Assembly (NCBI GenBank): GCA_951812925.1
Contig: OX638371.1
Coordinates: 31,594,101-31,658,100 of the forward strand
Length of the DNA stretch: 64,000 bases
Direction: 5' to 3'
Source of the DNA: Calliopum simillimum
Taxonomy: Eukaryota; Arthropoda; Insecta; Diptera; Lauxaniidae
In this document: positions 21,135-32,679 of the stretch, one piece after another
Position numbering within the stretch: position 1 is the first letter of the stretch
How the letters are laid out: each line of letters begins with the position of its first letter
Position numbers and translations under genes: made by a program
Notes under the pieces: model-generated
Database searches by the model: none
The model's input: only the letters and a program-made list of their open reading frames with translations
What the model was told of the DNA's origin: nothing

Positions 21135-21420
21135 CAGCCTGTTTACCCCTTTTAAGGATGATATCCTATATCCTTTCTAGGGTCTCTTACTATCTCCATA
21201 CCAAATTTCAACTAAATTGGTTCAGCGGTTATTGATTCCCCAAACAAACTACCGTCTCCCTTTTCACTCCTTTTAAGGAGTAGAAACTATCCTATATCCT
21301 TCCTAGAGTCTCTCATTATCTCTATACAAAATTTCATCCAAATTGGTTAAGTGGTTTAGGCGTGAAACGGTAACATACAGACAGAGTTACATTCGAATTT
21401 ATAATATAAGTAAGTATAGA
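21135..21420 (+). repeat. duplicated LINE-3'-end-like sequence
   Basis: Two copies of about 130 bp share 'ccttttaaggatgatatcc' or 'ccttttaaggagtag', 'tatccttcctagagtctct' and 'aaatttcatccaaattggtt'. The second continues into 'ggcgtgaaacggtaaca' and 'tttataatataagtaagta'. The phrase about a hydrophobic '(c/a)aaatttcatccaaattggtt' plus a terminal 'tataatataagta' run resembles 3' tails of insect RTE/CR1-type LINEs. No reverse transcriptase is present. The family assignment is tentative. Confidence 0.5.
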
Positions 21421-21424
21421 TATT

Positions 21425-22845
21425 TTGCATGGAGTTGAAAAACCTTAAATTAAATGGAAGATAACTGGAAAAGTGATGATTCAATTGGAGAATTGGAACG
21501 TAAGGTTTAATGAGTAAGGTTATGCTGTGAAATGCAACAACATATTTTAAAATAAGTAGTCATTCGGAACTTTTACAGCTTACAGTGTAGGGCATTTAAT
21601 TCATAGTCAGTCCAGATATAGCACCCCTACTATTATATCTTGTCTTATTTGGAAGTCCAAACTGAATTAAAAACTTTTAACAACTTTGTATGCCAAGCAA
21701 ATCAAAGTGGCCTGTAAACATCATAGACAACTTTTTACCACAATATTCAGTTTTTATTAAAATTTTGAATTAACATTTCATTTCCGCAGTATCAGTTCAA
21801 GTCTCCTGCAGTAGTAGAAAGTTTTAATTATGCAAAAACTTTGTTGACGTGACATCAATAAGTATTTTACAAAATATAAATATGAAATTTTTGCACACTT
21901 TAAGTGTTATTATTTAATTTAAAAAATAAAAATCTTCGTTGTAAAAATAACACTCTACAGAAATACATAAAATTGAAAAACCATTTCAACATAGAAAATC
22001 AGTATGATTGTTGTTAAAAATTCAATTTGAAATTAGTTCAAAGCGCGTGTACATAAGTTTTGTCAAGAGCCAACATTCAATAGATATGATTTCCTAGAAA
22101 ATGAAGCAAAAATATTTTCTTCTAAAAATTATGGTCAGTCAAGTGCAACACAACAGCGCATACAGACAGAATATTTATCATTTGTTCGCATAAATATCTT
22201 CTCTTTAAGGATACAAGCATAAATTTGCTATGAAGTGGAATAGAATCAGATATGACATTTGATTTGTTCGAGTGGTGAAGGTTGCACGTGCTCATTTACG
22301 TCAATACATTCTAAAGGAAAACGTGTGACCCACATGCATACATACATGCGAAAAAATGAAATTCATAACAAAAATATCATAAGAATACCATACATAGATA
22401 CTGTGTTGTAGTGAATTTAAGTGGCAGTTGCTTCCCGTTGTGATTTTTGAACTTTACTATGCCGCACAGTGGGAGATCGTGGCCGTTAATACATAAAAAA
22501 GTGCTAATGACTTTAAATATGTTAACGACAATCGTCAGATAATATTTAGAAAAGGAAAAAAATATTATAGGCTAGAACATTATTTGCTTCCAAACAAGCA
22601 GGGATCAGATGACATTGTTGGCTTGATCATACTGTTCAAAATGCTTATGTAAAACACCAATAAAATTAGAGAAACAAAGCAAAATGCATAAAAAAACAAA
22701 AAAATTATTGGAATGCTCGTTTGCGTTAATAATTCGGGACCCACCTTAGGTCACCCTCATCAGACGCATTTGCGGATATTCAGAAGAACTTCCAAGCACA
22801 CTATATTTAACCCTTTTTGCTTAATTTTCCTGTGAAAAATATTTC
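21425..22845. other. unassigned AT-rich DNA
   Basis: No recognised feature. Confidence 0.45.
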
Positions 22846-22849
22846 CACG

Positions 22850-22880
22850 GATGGGCAAACGGACATGGCTATATCAAGAA
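22850..22880 (-). mobile_element. DINE-1 fragment
   Basis: The segment 'ggacatggctatatc...aagaatatat' is the conserved DINE-1 block in the reverse orientation. It is cut by the foldback that starts at 22881. Confidence 0.6.
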
Positions 22881-23179
22881 TATATCGCCGGTGCTTACGA
22901 AGAAAATCTTCCAACCGAAAGTAGCGGCGAAGAAAAATTTTTTTTTGAAATTGCGTCGAAAAAAATCTTTTTTTGTAATATGTATGTATGTATGTATTCT
23001 CCTTTAACTCCTAGGAGGAGCATTTTGTAAAAAGTGATTTTCTTCGCCGCATTTTGTAAAAAGTGATTTTCTTGTACGCATTCGCACAAAAAAGATCTTT
23101 TTCGCCGCAGTTTGAAAAAGAAAAGATTTTCTTGTCCGCTTTTAAAGAAGAGATAGTCTTCTTAAGCACCGGCGATATA
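22881..23179. mobile_element. 299-bp foldback with internal CGGCGAA repeats
   Basis: The perfect 17-bp inverted ends are TATATCGCCGGTGCTTA and its complement. Inside, short repeats such as 'cggcgaagaaaa' and the direct repeats 'ttttgtaaaaagtgatttt' (23023 and 23050) alternate in both orientations. A 'tatg' microsatellite lies at 22980-22995. Confidence 0.8.
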
Positions 23180-26100
23180 TAGGGTGTATCGCGTAATGTA
23201 ACGAAGCTTATGGGAGTTGCTAGAGTAGGCCTAGTTATAGGGTTAAAGCCGATTTTCTGACTTTTTTTTTCAAACAAAAATTTCTTGGATCACTCTTACG
23301 CTTTAGAGAAAACAATTCTATAGCAAAATTTTAGCTAATTGTATGAGCTTTTAGATAATGTGTGTGGCTCATAGACTTTAAAAGGATTTCGCAAAGTTCT
23401 GGACCTTTAAAGTTGTTAATATAATTTTTTTTTTTTCAGTTTTTGACTTTGGCGACCATTTCAGTATGAAAAACGGTTCTCTTAACAGATCCTTTTATAA
23501 TTTTTATTAAAATTCTTGTGAAATTTCCTTTAATTTAATAGACCATTTGCCGAACCAGCTTTTCAATTCGAGGTCAGAAAAAATATTTTTCAAGACCAAT
23601 CCTTTTGAAGGTTCCGCTAGATTAAGAGCAGCGCACAGTATGAGATTTTGCCAATCTAGGAGGATCATATTTTGTAATTTGTTAGAAAAGACCTCATCTA
23701 TTACGAAGATAAGCATAAAAGAGAATAAAAGTAATGTCATTGGCATGATAACAGCTATCAAACACGTGCTATTGAACAACGTGCAATATCAAAATTTCAA
23801 GCTTGTATCGATAACAAAACTTTGAGTGATCAAATTGAAGTTGTACGCTTTTTTTTGCCAAAAAGTTTTTTTGCATTAAAGGTTAATATTGTCACTAAAA
23901 ATTTTTGCTATACACGATCCTTACATTTGCACTTAAGTATTTTAATCAAATAATTTTATAATCAGCTAAAAGGTAAGGCAAATTTCAAAAATCTTGAATT
24001 TTTAGTCCCTTACCATTTGACTTACCATTTCTTAACTTAAACAAAGTAAAGCGCTGTACCTAATCTTATAATTCGAGTCATATAGTTTCAGATATATGAA
24101 TATATTCAAAGAGTGTGACATCGCTAATTTTTCCAATTGATGTTATTTGTCCTAGACGTGACATTGCCTATTTTTCCATTATGCATTATTTGTGCCGAAT
24201 CTTTGTTATCTGGCTCAAGTAGTAGTAGATATATTTATGATGAATTAATTTTTTGAGTGGCATAACACCGCCCACGTTTCTGGTCTATGACATTCATTTT
24301 TCGATACCAGTTGGTGTCCATGTACATAAGGAACAAATACACACTCAAATAAAATTAAATTTTAACATACTTGGTAGGCTTTTAGTTTTTTATAATAACT
24401 TGAAAACTACAAAAAAAAAATTACTCAGGCGTCTTTATTATAGGATATTGTTCGCATTCACTTATTTTTACGTTTGAACCTGAATAGATACTTACCAGAG
24501 CTTCACTTTGTTATTACCAAGTAATTATGGTCCACCATTCTTTTCAAATCCATCTACTGTGCGATGGTTTGAGGCACAAAAATTTTGGCGTGCGTTTTAA
24601 TCATTTAGTCAAAAGTTGTCATATCTGGTTGGGTTCACTTTTCTTCTTTTGGCCTCGGACACATTGATTTTTGAGCTGGTCTTTTGCGATTCCAAGTCCA
24701 AGATTTTTAGTTGATTTTGAATATTTAAATGTTCTATTTAGATTTTATTAATGACTATCTTAAATGTCGTCAAGAATGATATAGAAAAAATTAATAATGA
24801 TTCGAGTTGAGAAGATGTTTGTCATAGCAGAGGTATTCAAGATTCCCGTACCTTTTTTAATTACATATGTATTAATAAAACCAACGCTCAGAGGTAAGCC
24901 CCCTATAAATAAAATGCATCGTGTTGATACATATGGGCATTTTCATAGTAACCTGTGCGACAGTTTAAGGACAATTTTTAAATTTAAATAAAAGTAGAAT
25001 TTAGACAAATACGCCAGAAAGGTGTCTTAACCTTAGAAGTGTCAACTATTTCGATCTTGTAATAAATAAAAGTATTTAAGAAATGTTCGATTTCAATGCT
25101 TTTTTGTACTAAATAGATGGTAACGGGTGTGACATTTGCAAATATGCTATTTCTTGTCCTTGGTTGTCCCTAATGAAATTTTCCGTAGAATATTTTTGTG
25201 GAACCCTTTAACCCATTATAACTCATTTCTTTTGAAGGGGTGTCAAAAACCCAAAAACCTATAAGAACAGGATACAATGAGTTAAGATGTTGTAGAAAGT
25301 TGTTCTTGTTTGAAAACTCTGTAGTTGTTTAAACAAAAAAAATAAATAAGTAAAAACCAAATAAGTAATACGTTAATGGTTTGTAGGCAAAATAATATAA
25401 AGGTAACGGGTGCGACATCGTTTACAAATTTGGTATCACAAAATTATAAAATGCACTTACATTGCAAGTCTTCTTTAATTTTTAGCCATATATCAGTGTT
25501 ACTCAAGTGTCTCAAAAACGACTGCTTATAGTGGGACAGAAAACTGCAAAACACATCAGATTCGAAGTGATGTTTTTTTTTCATGAATTAAAATAAAATT
25601 TCAGTTGATCTTTCTTTTATGTAGCAGATGCATGTGTTATTTATATCTTAAGCACTAAAATTTAATAAAAATATTGATTATATTTTTGGGTTGTAAAGGG
25701 TATGATCTCGTGGAAATACCTATAATTAGAAAAAAACTTAAAACTTTAAATCTTTTTTTTTTTTTTTTTTTTCATAACCGAAAATTTGTTGGAATCGCTT
25801 CAATTAATTTAGAAATATCGCATTATGCTGGCAACAGCTTAAGTGAATTTTAACCAAAATATTAAAAACTTCAACAATTCAATGCAAATATTTGTGCAAC
25901 TTAATTAGAAACTTCTTATTGCACAGAAAGAACGTTCAAACAGTCTGTCAACATGGCAACATGCTGTTTGTTGTAAGTAGAGTTTCACTTGCAACGAAAC
26001 TGAAACAACTTTTTTAATAAAAATTTCAGTTTTATTATGTTTCTTTCATGACACAAATGCATTTCTGCATCTGAATCATCGTTAAGAACAAGCACTAGTT

Positions 26101-26380
26101 TACTATTGAATGAGTTCAAGGCGTTCAAATATGTTTCCTTATCCCTTGACTACTTTATGTCTCATTTTAAATAATCAACAACGACTTGTGTTTATGAGTC
26201 TTTGACGATAGGTTATGCCATTTTGCTCATCCCCACAGTGTATGGCTTCATAAATTTTTTTTACAAAAAATAGAAAGAGTACTCCTATAACAATAACATG
26301 CGTACTTAATTACATTGTTATTGCTATTTAAGAATAAATTCTTAAATGAATGTGATACGTTAACGAACACGGCTAAGACA
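23180..26380. other. unassigned DNA with scattered GTGACAT motifs
   Basis: No transposase or host gene recognised. Overlapping frames at 23507-23825 on both strands lack motifs. The phrase 'ggtaacgggtgtgacat' or a variant appears at 25121 and 25401, with shorter relatives at 24115 and 24157, which suggests fragments of one diverged repeat. A T-run lies at 25754-25773. Confidence 0.4.
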
Positions 26381-26504
26381 AGAACTAACCCAATGGCGAA
26401 TGGAGCGCATCAATAGCGCTTCTGAAGCGCTCTAAATCAGCAGTGAAGCGCATCTCTCTCGTTTCCAAAAGCACTGAAATTAACATTGGCATGTCATTGG
26501 AAGG

Positions 26505-26890
26505 AAGCGCTTCGTTCTCGCTACCAGAAATGCTCTTTGAATGCGCATTGCTCTCGCATCCAGAAATGCTGTTTGGATGCGCATCGCTCTCGCATTCAGA
26601 AATGCTCTTTGAATGCTTTTTGGATGACAATAAAAATATTTAAAAAATTAATTTACCGAGGACCTCACGGTTGTTACGATTCTCAATCGCAGTGCCAGTC
26701 GCTAGACCACTGCTCCATCATCGCGCTCTTACGAAGCTGACTTATTGAGTTATTTTGTTTTGTGCGTAAATACGTGACCGAAAGCGTTTCGTTCTCGCTA
26801 CCAGAAATGCTCTTTGGATGCGCATCGCTCTCGCATTCAGAAATGCTCTATGGATGCGCTTCGCTCTCGCTACCTATAGCGCAGAAAATC
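26505..26890. repeat. 36-bp minisatellite in two blocks
   Basis: The unit 'tcgctctcgcattcagaaatgctctttggatgcgca' occurs about three times at 26505-26620 and again about three times at 26785-26875. A tRNA-like segment lies between the blocks. Because 36 is a multiple of 3, the minus strand reads as 12-residue repeats (SISGCESNAHSK-like, 26385-26630). I take this as a consequence of the period; there is no other sign of a gene. Confidence 0.88.
26655..26730 (-). mobile_element. possible degenerate tRNA-like (SINE) segment
   Basis: The minus strand reads GGAGCAGTGGTCTAGCGAC, with a good A-box (TGGTCTAGCGAC, as in Glu/Asp-type tRNA heads). About 40 bases on lies an imperfect ACCGTGAGGTCCTCGGT where a T-arm would be. 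The B box is poor. It interrupts the 36-bp array. Confidence 0.35.
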
Positions 26891-26964
26891 TGCGCATACA
26901 AATCAGCTCTTTAGATGCGAGAAGGACACGCATAGCTATTGCATCTTGGGGATGCGCATCGAAA

Positions 26965-27679
26965 TTTTCTGTTGGGAAAATCATTTAACCCTAAAAATAT
27001 GCAACACATTATTTCCATTTACAATTACTAACATTGTACATACATTGTATGTAGACTTACATTTAAAATCATATGAACTTTTTCAGAAAATTTAAGAGTT
27101 TTTCAATTGGCGCAAATATGCGAAACATTTATTGACTTAAATTCGAAGAATAGATTCTAACCTTTCTTATATATAGTTATAGTTGCAAGACGCAGCTAGA
27201 CGTAGCCACCTTATTTTAAACCATTTATGTTATAGAAATAAATTTTTCTTTGAATTAATTACAAAAAAATATCAACTAGGAGTTCATTCGAAACAGATTT
27301 TGAAAATATGAATTAGCTGGAATAATATGCCGTGAACCGTTTCATTAGGCATTTTCGTGAAACTTTTTCTTTGATTGGGGATAGGCTTGCTGAATCCAAT
27401 GAGTCATTGCAATACTACCAAATTCATTTTTTACCTGAATTTTAAGCTACAAAATAGCATATTTCGGAAAAAGTAAATTGTTCATTACAGCAAACCGAAC
27501 CCACAAAATTTCGGTCAAATTATTAGGATCGGCTAAATTTTATTCCAACTCATTTCGAATGAAACGTAAACATTTGAATGTAAATTTAATTAAAAAAAAC
27601 TGGTGATGACACTACAACAATATCATTTGTGTGTCTGAAACACATTGAGTAAATACATACACATACTTATATATATTAG
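26965..27679. other. unassigned DNA, weak inverted motif
   Basis: 'gttcattcgaaac' at 27282 and 'tttcgaatgaaac' at 27553 are weakly inverted, hinting at a decayed MITE. Nothing else seen. Confidence 0.35.
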
Positions 27680-28026
27680 ACTGGTTCAAATTTGTATGAA
27701 AAACAAAAATTTGCTTGGAACTGCACTTCCATGGCACCAAAATGTTCTCTTTGATATTAATAATCACTACGTAAAATTTGGTCCATCTTTCAAAATATCT
27801 GATGCATCCCAAGCCATTTTAAACTCCGAAAAGTTGTCCTGAATACGAAAAAAAAGTGTTTAAAAATTTTAACTGTTCAACTTTTTATATAGATTTTGAG
27901 CCGCTAAATTCGAATCTGCAATTTATAAGTTCTGTAATTTCGGAGTTGTTGGCAATTCAGTTTTGTATCTTTATTTTTCACCTTGAATGGACAATAGATA
28001 GTATCGACTCCCATACAAAAAAACAA

Positions 28027-28530
28027 AGTTCGAATGACCGCCCACAGTTTGAAAGCTAATATTGAAAGATTTTTAAGGAAAAAACATTTATTTTTTCGGC
28101 CTCTTTGTTCGATGCAGTTTTGTTTTTTAGGGGGCGATTGTCGTTTTTGAGACATCCAGTTTTTTATATTTTGTACTGAGGTTTTGGATTCGCTATAACT
28201 TCTTCAATTTCAACAATTTGAGTAAACTTTGTCGTGATGAATTTTATGATTTTTTATGGGCTTTCATTTTACGTATATGTAGTGTTCTTGGCACCTTAGG
28301 GTGGTAGAAACTGAGACAATGAGTACGACTAGTCGAAAAATAAATCTGAAATAAATGGCTTCTATCAATAAAATGTAGCCTATGTTAGGCATTTACAACG
28401 ATATACTAATCGAACGTCAAATTGCGGAGATTTATATAAAAAACAAAACTGCATCGAATTTAGAGGCCGAAAGAAAATGTTTTTTTCCTTAAAAATCTTT
28501 CAATATTAGCTGGGGGCGGTCATTCGAACT
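28027..28530. repeat. nested palindrome, about 500 bp
   Basis: The arms of about 100 bp are 'agttcgaatgaccgcccac' with 'tattgaaagatttttaagg' and 'gcatcgaatttagaggccg', mirrored around a loop of roughly 300 bp. It lies wholly inside the larger inverted repeat, so it inserted later or was captured. Confidence 0.8.
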
Positions 28531-28802
28531 TTTTTTTTTTTTGTGACAGAGTAAGGGAGGGAAATATGGACTACGTGGGTAATATGGACCACACGGTTAT
28601 TTTCCACTGCATACATAGGATTTACCGTTATTCATGTTCAAACTTTACGCTAATACCTTAAGCATATGGGCATATCCCGAGATGGTGTCAGGATGTCGTT
28701 TTATCTAAAAATTTTGGGAAAATCGAGATTTCCGATAATATACGAGAGAGCACATATTTCAGAAGTGGTAGACATGTTACGGGGCACTTTTCCAAATATT
28801 CT

Positions 28803-29085
28803 GGAGTAAAATTCAGAAAAATTCTACAAGGGTCGTGGCGACAAAATGGGTTAAAATGTCTAAATTGCTCATTACGGCCACATAACAGATTTAAAAAATT
28901 CTGAAAAAAATTCTAGCAAATTCTTTGATGAAAAATAAATTGATTTTTTTATGATATTTTTTTAATTTAAGCACCATAAGGCAAGATAGTATGATATCAA
29001 ACGAATATTCCGTAATAAATTTCAGAAAAATCATATGTGGGTCGTGGCGACAGAATGGGTTAGAAAGTCTAAATCACTCTTTACG
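28803..29085. repeat. direct duplication, about 207-bp period
   Basis: 'gggtcgtggcgacaaaatgg' at 28831 and 'gggtcgtggcgacagaatgg' at 29038, with similar flanks 'ttcagaaaaat' before and 'ttacg' after. Confidence 0.75.
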
Positions 29086-29332
29086 CCTGGTCCGAAAATT
29101 CTAAAAAAATTCAAGCGCATTTCTTGACGAAAAATAAATCGACTTAACTTATAAGGTTTTTTTGATTTAAGCCTCCCATGATGAGCAAAAAATTAAAAAC
29201 TAAATTTCGCATTCTGCCAAAAATCAGTTTTTTACCCAAATCTTAGCGTTTTTCGTTTTTTACTCGACAAGTTTTCATGACGAGTCTGATGCTTATTATT
29301 TGTAATTCGCAAGCTACAAAGGAAAAGAAGAT

Positions 29333-29479
29333 GAAAAATGCATATAATGTAATACCCTTTATGCGGAAGATCGCCGTGGCGAATTTTGGGTTGAATGTGG
29401 AATCTGACGTTCTTAGAGTTATGAAGAATGTCCCGGATGTGGAAGTGACATTTTTATATGCAACTTCTGTACCAAATAA
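29333..29479 (+). pseudogene. PHD-finger C-terminus of a transposase
   Basis: In the frame of 29333 the residues are EKCI, stop, CNTLYAEDRRGEFWVECGI, stop, RS, stop, SYEECPGCGSDIFICNFCTK, stop. The Cys/His-type spacing (C-x-x-C, a W-x-x-C block, x-E-x-C, then F-I-C-x-x-C) is that of a PHD finger. Each early stop sits where a Cys or Trp codon one substitution away would be expected. Acidic sequence (ESDAYY) precedes it. Insect pogo-type transposases often end in such a finger, so it is probably the tail of the element's transposase. The catalytic domain is absent. Confidence 0.7.
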
Positions 29480-29920
29480 ACATGTGGGGCAATATGGACT
29501 ATATAGTTCATATAACACTACACTTTTTTTATCTTCATTTTAAGTATTTTCAGGTTTTTAATTTTTTTTTTTTTTATCCTGATAAGATATTTATCTAAAA
29601 GTGAATCAGAGTTAAGGTGAATTACATAAAAATAATTGTTTTGTATTACCTTCTATCTAATGGAAAATAACTTCAAATTAATAGAACTTACAGACAAACA
29701 AATTGCAGATTCGAATTTAACGGCTCAAAATCAATAAAAAAAAAAAAAAAAATTCAGGATCACTTTTTGCTTTTTAAAATGGCTTGGGATGCATCAAAAG
29801 TCCTCTGAAATAGATCAAATGTTATATGGTGCTAATTTACATCAAAAAGGACAATTTAGTGCGCTCCCAATTCCAAAACAAATTTTAGAATTTTGAACCA
29901 CTCAAATGTACATTGTGCAC

Positions 29921-30907
29921 TAGGCATGCGCTTATTTTACGATTTTCTGATTTTCGTTTGTGCCGCCCCACAGTGGTGCGATAGAAGGCATTTGCGTAAA
30001 AAATTTTTGTTGAAATTTAAAATTTTTTTTATGCCATTCTACAGCAAATAGTCCAATTAAGAAATTCCCTGAAAATTATTGAAAACTAGTGTGATTTGTA
30101 AGTGTTACAGCTTGTTGAAGTCGAACTTTTTTTCGAAAAAAAAAACATTTAAGAAAATTTGCTAATCGCAGAACTTTTTAAAAATAATTGCTGCTCCTAA
30201 ACCTCAAAAGCAATTGTTATAAAATAAAACGCATACAAAAGCCTATATACCCATTTATTTGTAATATTTTTTGTTTGCAAATTTTTTTAGCCAAATTAAA
30301 GTTATTTTAAAAAATATAAAAAAAAATTTTCAAATATTAAAAACCGGAAAATGCCAATTTTCTTTAGAGCAGGAAAAAAAAAGACGGGACATGCGGGCAT
30401 TGTCCTTAAACCTACAGATAGTACAGATTCCATATTTTAAGATAGGAAAAATTCACAACCCCGTTTTTCCCCGTTTACTTTAAATATTTATCTGAATATC
30501 CCGTATTTACGTAAAAATCAATGATTTTATAAAATTTACACCACAAAATTTTTTTCAAATGCTTTTGAATTTTTTTAAATTTGATTTTTTTTTACAGCAT
30601 ACTTTTATATGTCAAAAACACTATGAACTATTAAAATTTTAATATGGTTTTTTACAGCCTAAAAGCTTGCACAAACATTTTTTCGAGTTAATTTTCGTGG
30701 TTTTATTTATTTGAATATCTTTTTTTCTATTCATTGCATTTAAAAATTAATTGCATTTCTGAAAACAGCCTAAAAAAATGTATCAATATGGTAAATCTTA
30801 TTGAAATCGAACTAAAACTGTGGAAATGCCGTTCCGTTGTATGAAGTGACAGCACTGTGGGGCGGCATGAACGAAAATCAGAAAATCGTAAAATAAGCGC
30901 ATGCCTA
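29921..30907. mobile_element. 987-bp hAT-type MITE with 8-bp duplication
   Basis: The inverted ends are TAGGCATGCGCTTATTTTAC (continuing for about 35 more bases) and the complement. A perfect 8-bp duplication TTGTGCAC lies at 29913-29920 and 30908-30915. The inverted arms extend to 'gccgccccacagtg' and 'cactgtggggcggc'. No coding capacity remains. TIR plus 8-bp duplication support hAT. Confidence 0.92.
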
Positions 30908-30915
30908 TTGTGCAC

Positions 30916-32650
30916 ACATACGTGTATGAAACATAATCAATATTCAATCAATTTTAGCCACATAGCAAATACGGTTTACCATAGCTGTTCCACATATCCC
31001 ATAAACATCATCAATCAGTTGTCTTTCCATCGAATTTTCAATCATTCATTTATTCATTTGGTGTTTTATCTTTCTTTCTTTTTCGTTGTGTCTGCTTAGG
31101 GGTATTTCTATGAAGTGGCGAAAATGCTTCATGATAATTAATGTATTTACTGTAGTGTTGATCAACATTTGCAAAAGCATATTTCCATGTAATGTTTTAG
31201 GCAACATATTCAGTTGTGCAAATTTTTACTGCTAGCCAAAATCCAGGAAGCGGTCAAAATCAGAAACCAGACAACAAATTCAAACGAAATCGGTCAATCA
31301 AAAACAAAAACCAGAAACCCTGAACTACACGATATGACCAGCACGTTTACAGTACCTAAAGAACATTTTGTGGAGACCACAAACAATCAAAATTTTCTTT
31401 GACAATTTCTGAAAATTTGTTAGTACACAATCTAACTACAATGCCGAACTAATTAGATGATGTACAAATCAAATGACGATATTACGGCAGTATACATAAA
31501 TGGCAGTCAAACGATATAGTGGCGGTCTCAAGGTGCTAGTAGGATATGTCCGAAAATATTGTGGAAATGATCGCTGGTACTCAGATATACATACTTAAAT
31601 TGATGAAACTAGGAGGGAATTGAACACATTTGCTTGTCTCCACACATGATGGTGGAACTTTGTATAGGCTCTCTGCTCCAAGAAAAAATTATAGGCACAA
31701 AAAGAATACACTCTCTATCATGGAATAACCTTTATTTGTTTTGACCACTCCACTTGTTTATTTGTTTAGTTCCTATCTTTAGTTAACTGTTGCTATCCAT
31801 TTCGATAAGCTTCAAAGGATGAAGGTCAATTTCATGTGTTTGAGAAAATAACCCTGCAACTGTTGTATTTACATGGGTCATATGCGTGAAATAAAAACTA
31901 ATTTTTGTAAATGATTAAGGTGCCTTGAGAAATGAGAGCTATTTTTGTATCAAAGTGCAAAAAATGCTATTTTAGTTTGAAGCTACTTAGAACACACTTT
32001 TAAAAATAATTAAAATAACTTTCATATAGGACATCGAATTCAATCAGCTTTCTTTCTTAAACTTTACAATTATTTTGAAGCGTATGTTTTTTGTCCAAAA
32101 TACCGATAACTTCCGCCTCCAAAGGCATAATTTCTAGGTCATGTGAGCGGACAAGAATTCACTCTCTTACAAGAGGTGAGCACTATCTAAAAACTCTTTC
32201 ATCTTTTGAGGATTGATGCTCGGTTGAACTCCTTATATAGTGATCAACTTAATAGATCACGCAAAGATCAGATATATGCGCGACTTGGATATAAACCACA
32301 GCCAACATGAAACTCCCTGAAAGTTCAAACACAATATGCAGCCAGAAATGAATCCAGTGGAGTACCGATACCTGGCACACCAAAATAGTCTCTTGGTTAT
32401 TCGTTGACCAATATCGCTCATATTCTACCCTTGACCTATATTTGGCAATGGAGGCAATGCACAAAATATCATGTCATTAAATTGCTTCTCAAATATGTAC
32501 CTTGAGACCGATCCCCGCTCGGTCAGTAACCTGATTCTTTTATTTTAGTCAATGTTTTTACTATGAGAATAATAATAAGAAAAAACTCGGAAAATATCGA
32601 ATGGTATAGGAAACAATAGTAAAATATCAAAAACTCAATATTTTTTTTGG
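30916..32650. other. unassigned DNA
   Basis: No coding domain, RNA gene or inverted repeat recognised. Sequence complexity is higher than in neighbouring TE-rich stretches, so it may be unique intergenic DNA. Confidence 0.4.
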
Positions 32651-32679
32651 TGAAATAGAAGGCCCTTAAATAAATAAAT

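Larger units (their letters stand above)
27680..29902. mobile_element. 2.2-kb inverted-repeat element with nested palindromes
   Basis: The ends are ACTGGTTCAAA and, inverted, AGTGGTTCAAA. Matching inner blocks include 'gatgcatcccaagccatttt' (27802) against 'aaaatggcttgggatgcatc' (29777), and 'aaattcgaatctgcaattt' against 'aaattgcagattcgaattt'. Within it are a second palindrome (28027-28530), a 207-bp direct duplication (28803 and 29010 blocks) and a PHD-finger remnant. No clean duplication was found at the ends. Confidence 0.7.

Noticed and set aside
23507..23825. Complementary ORFs of about 90 codons on both strands
   Set aside because: Antisense pair without motifs; at most one could be real and neither is recognisable.
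26505..26890. CRISPR-like 36-bp repeats
   Set aside because: Units are contiguous without spacers and vary like a minisatellite.
29973..30862. RSS-like CACAGTG at the inner edge of the hAT MITE arms
   Set aside because: The motif lies inside the arms, and the true ends with a perfect 8-bp duplication are further out.
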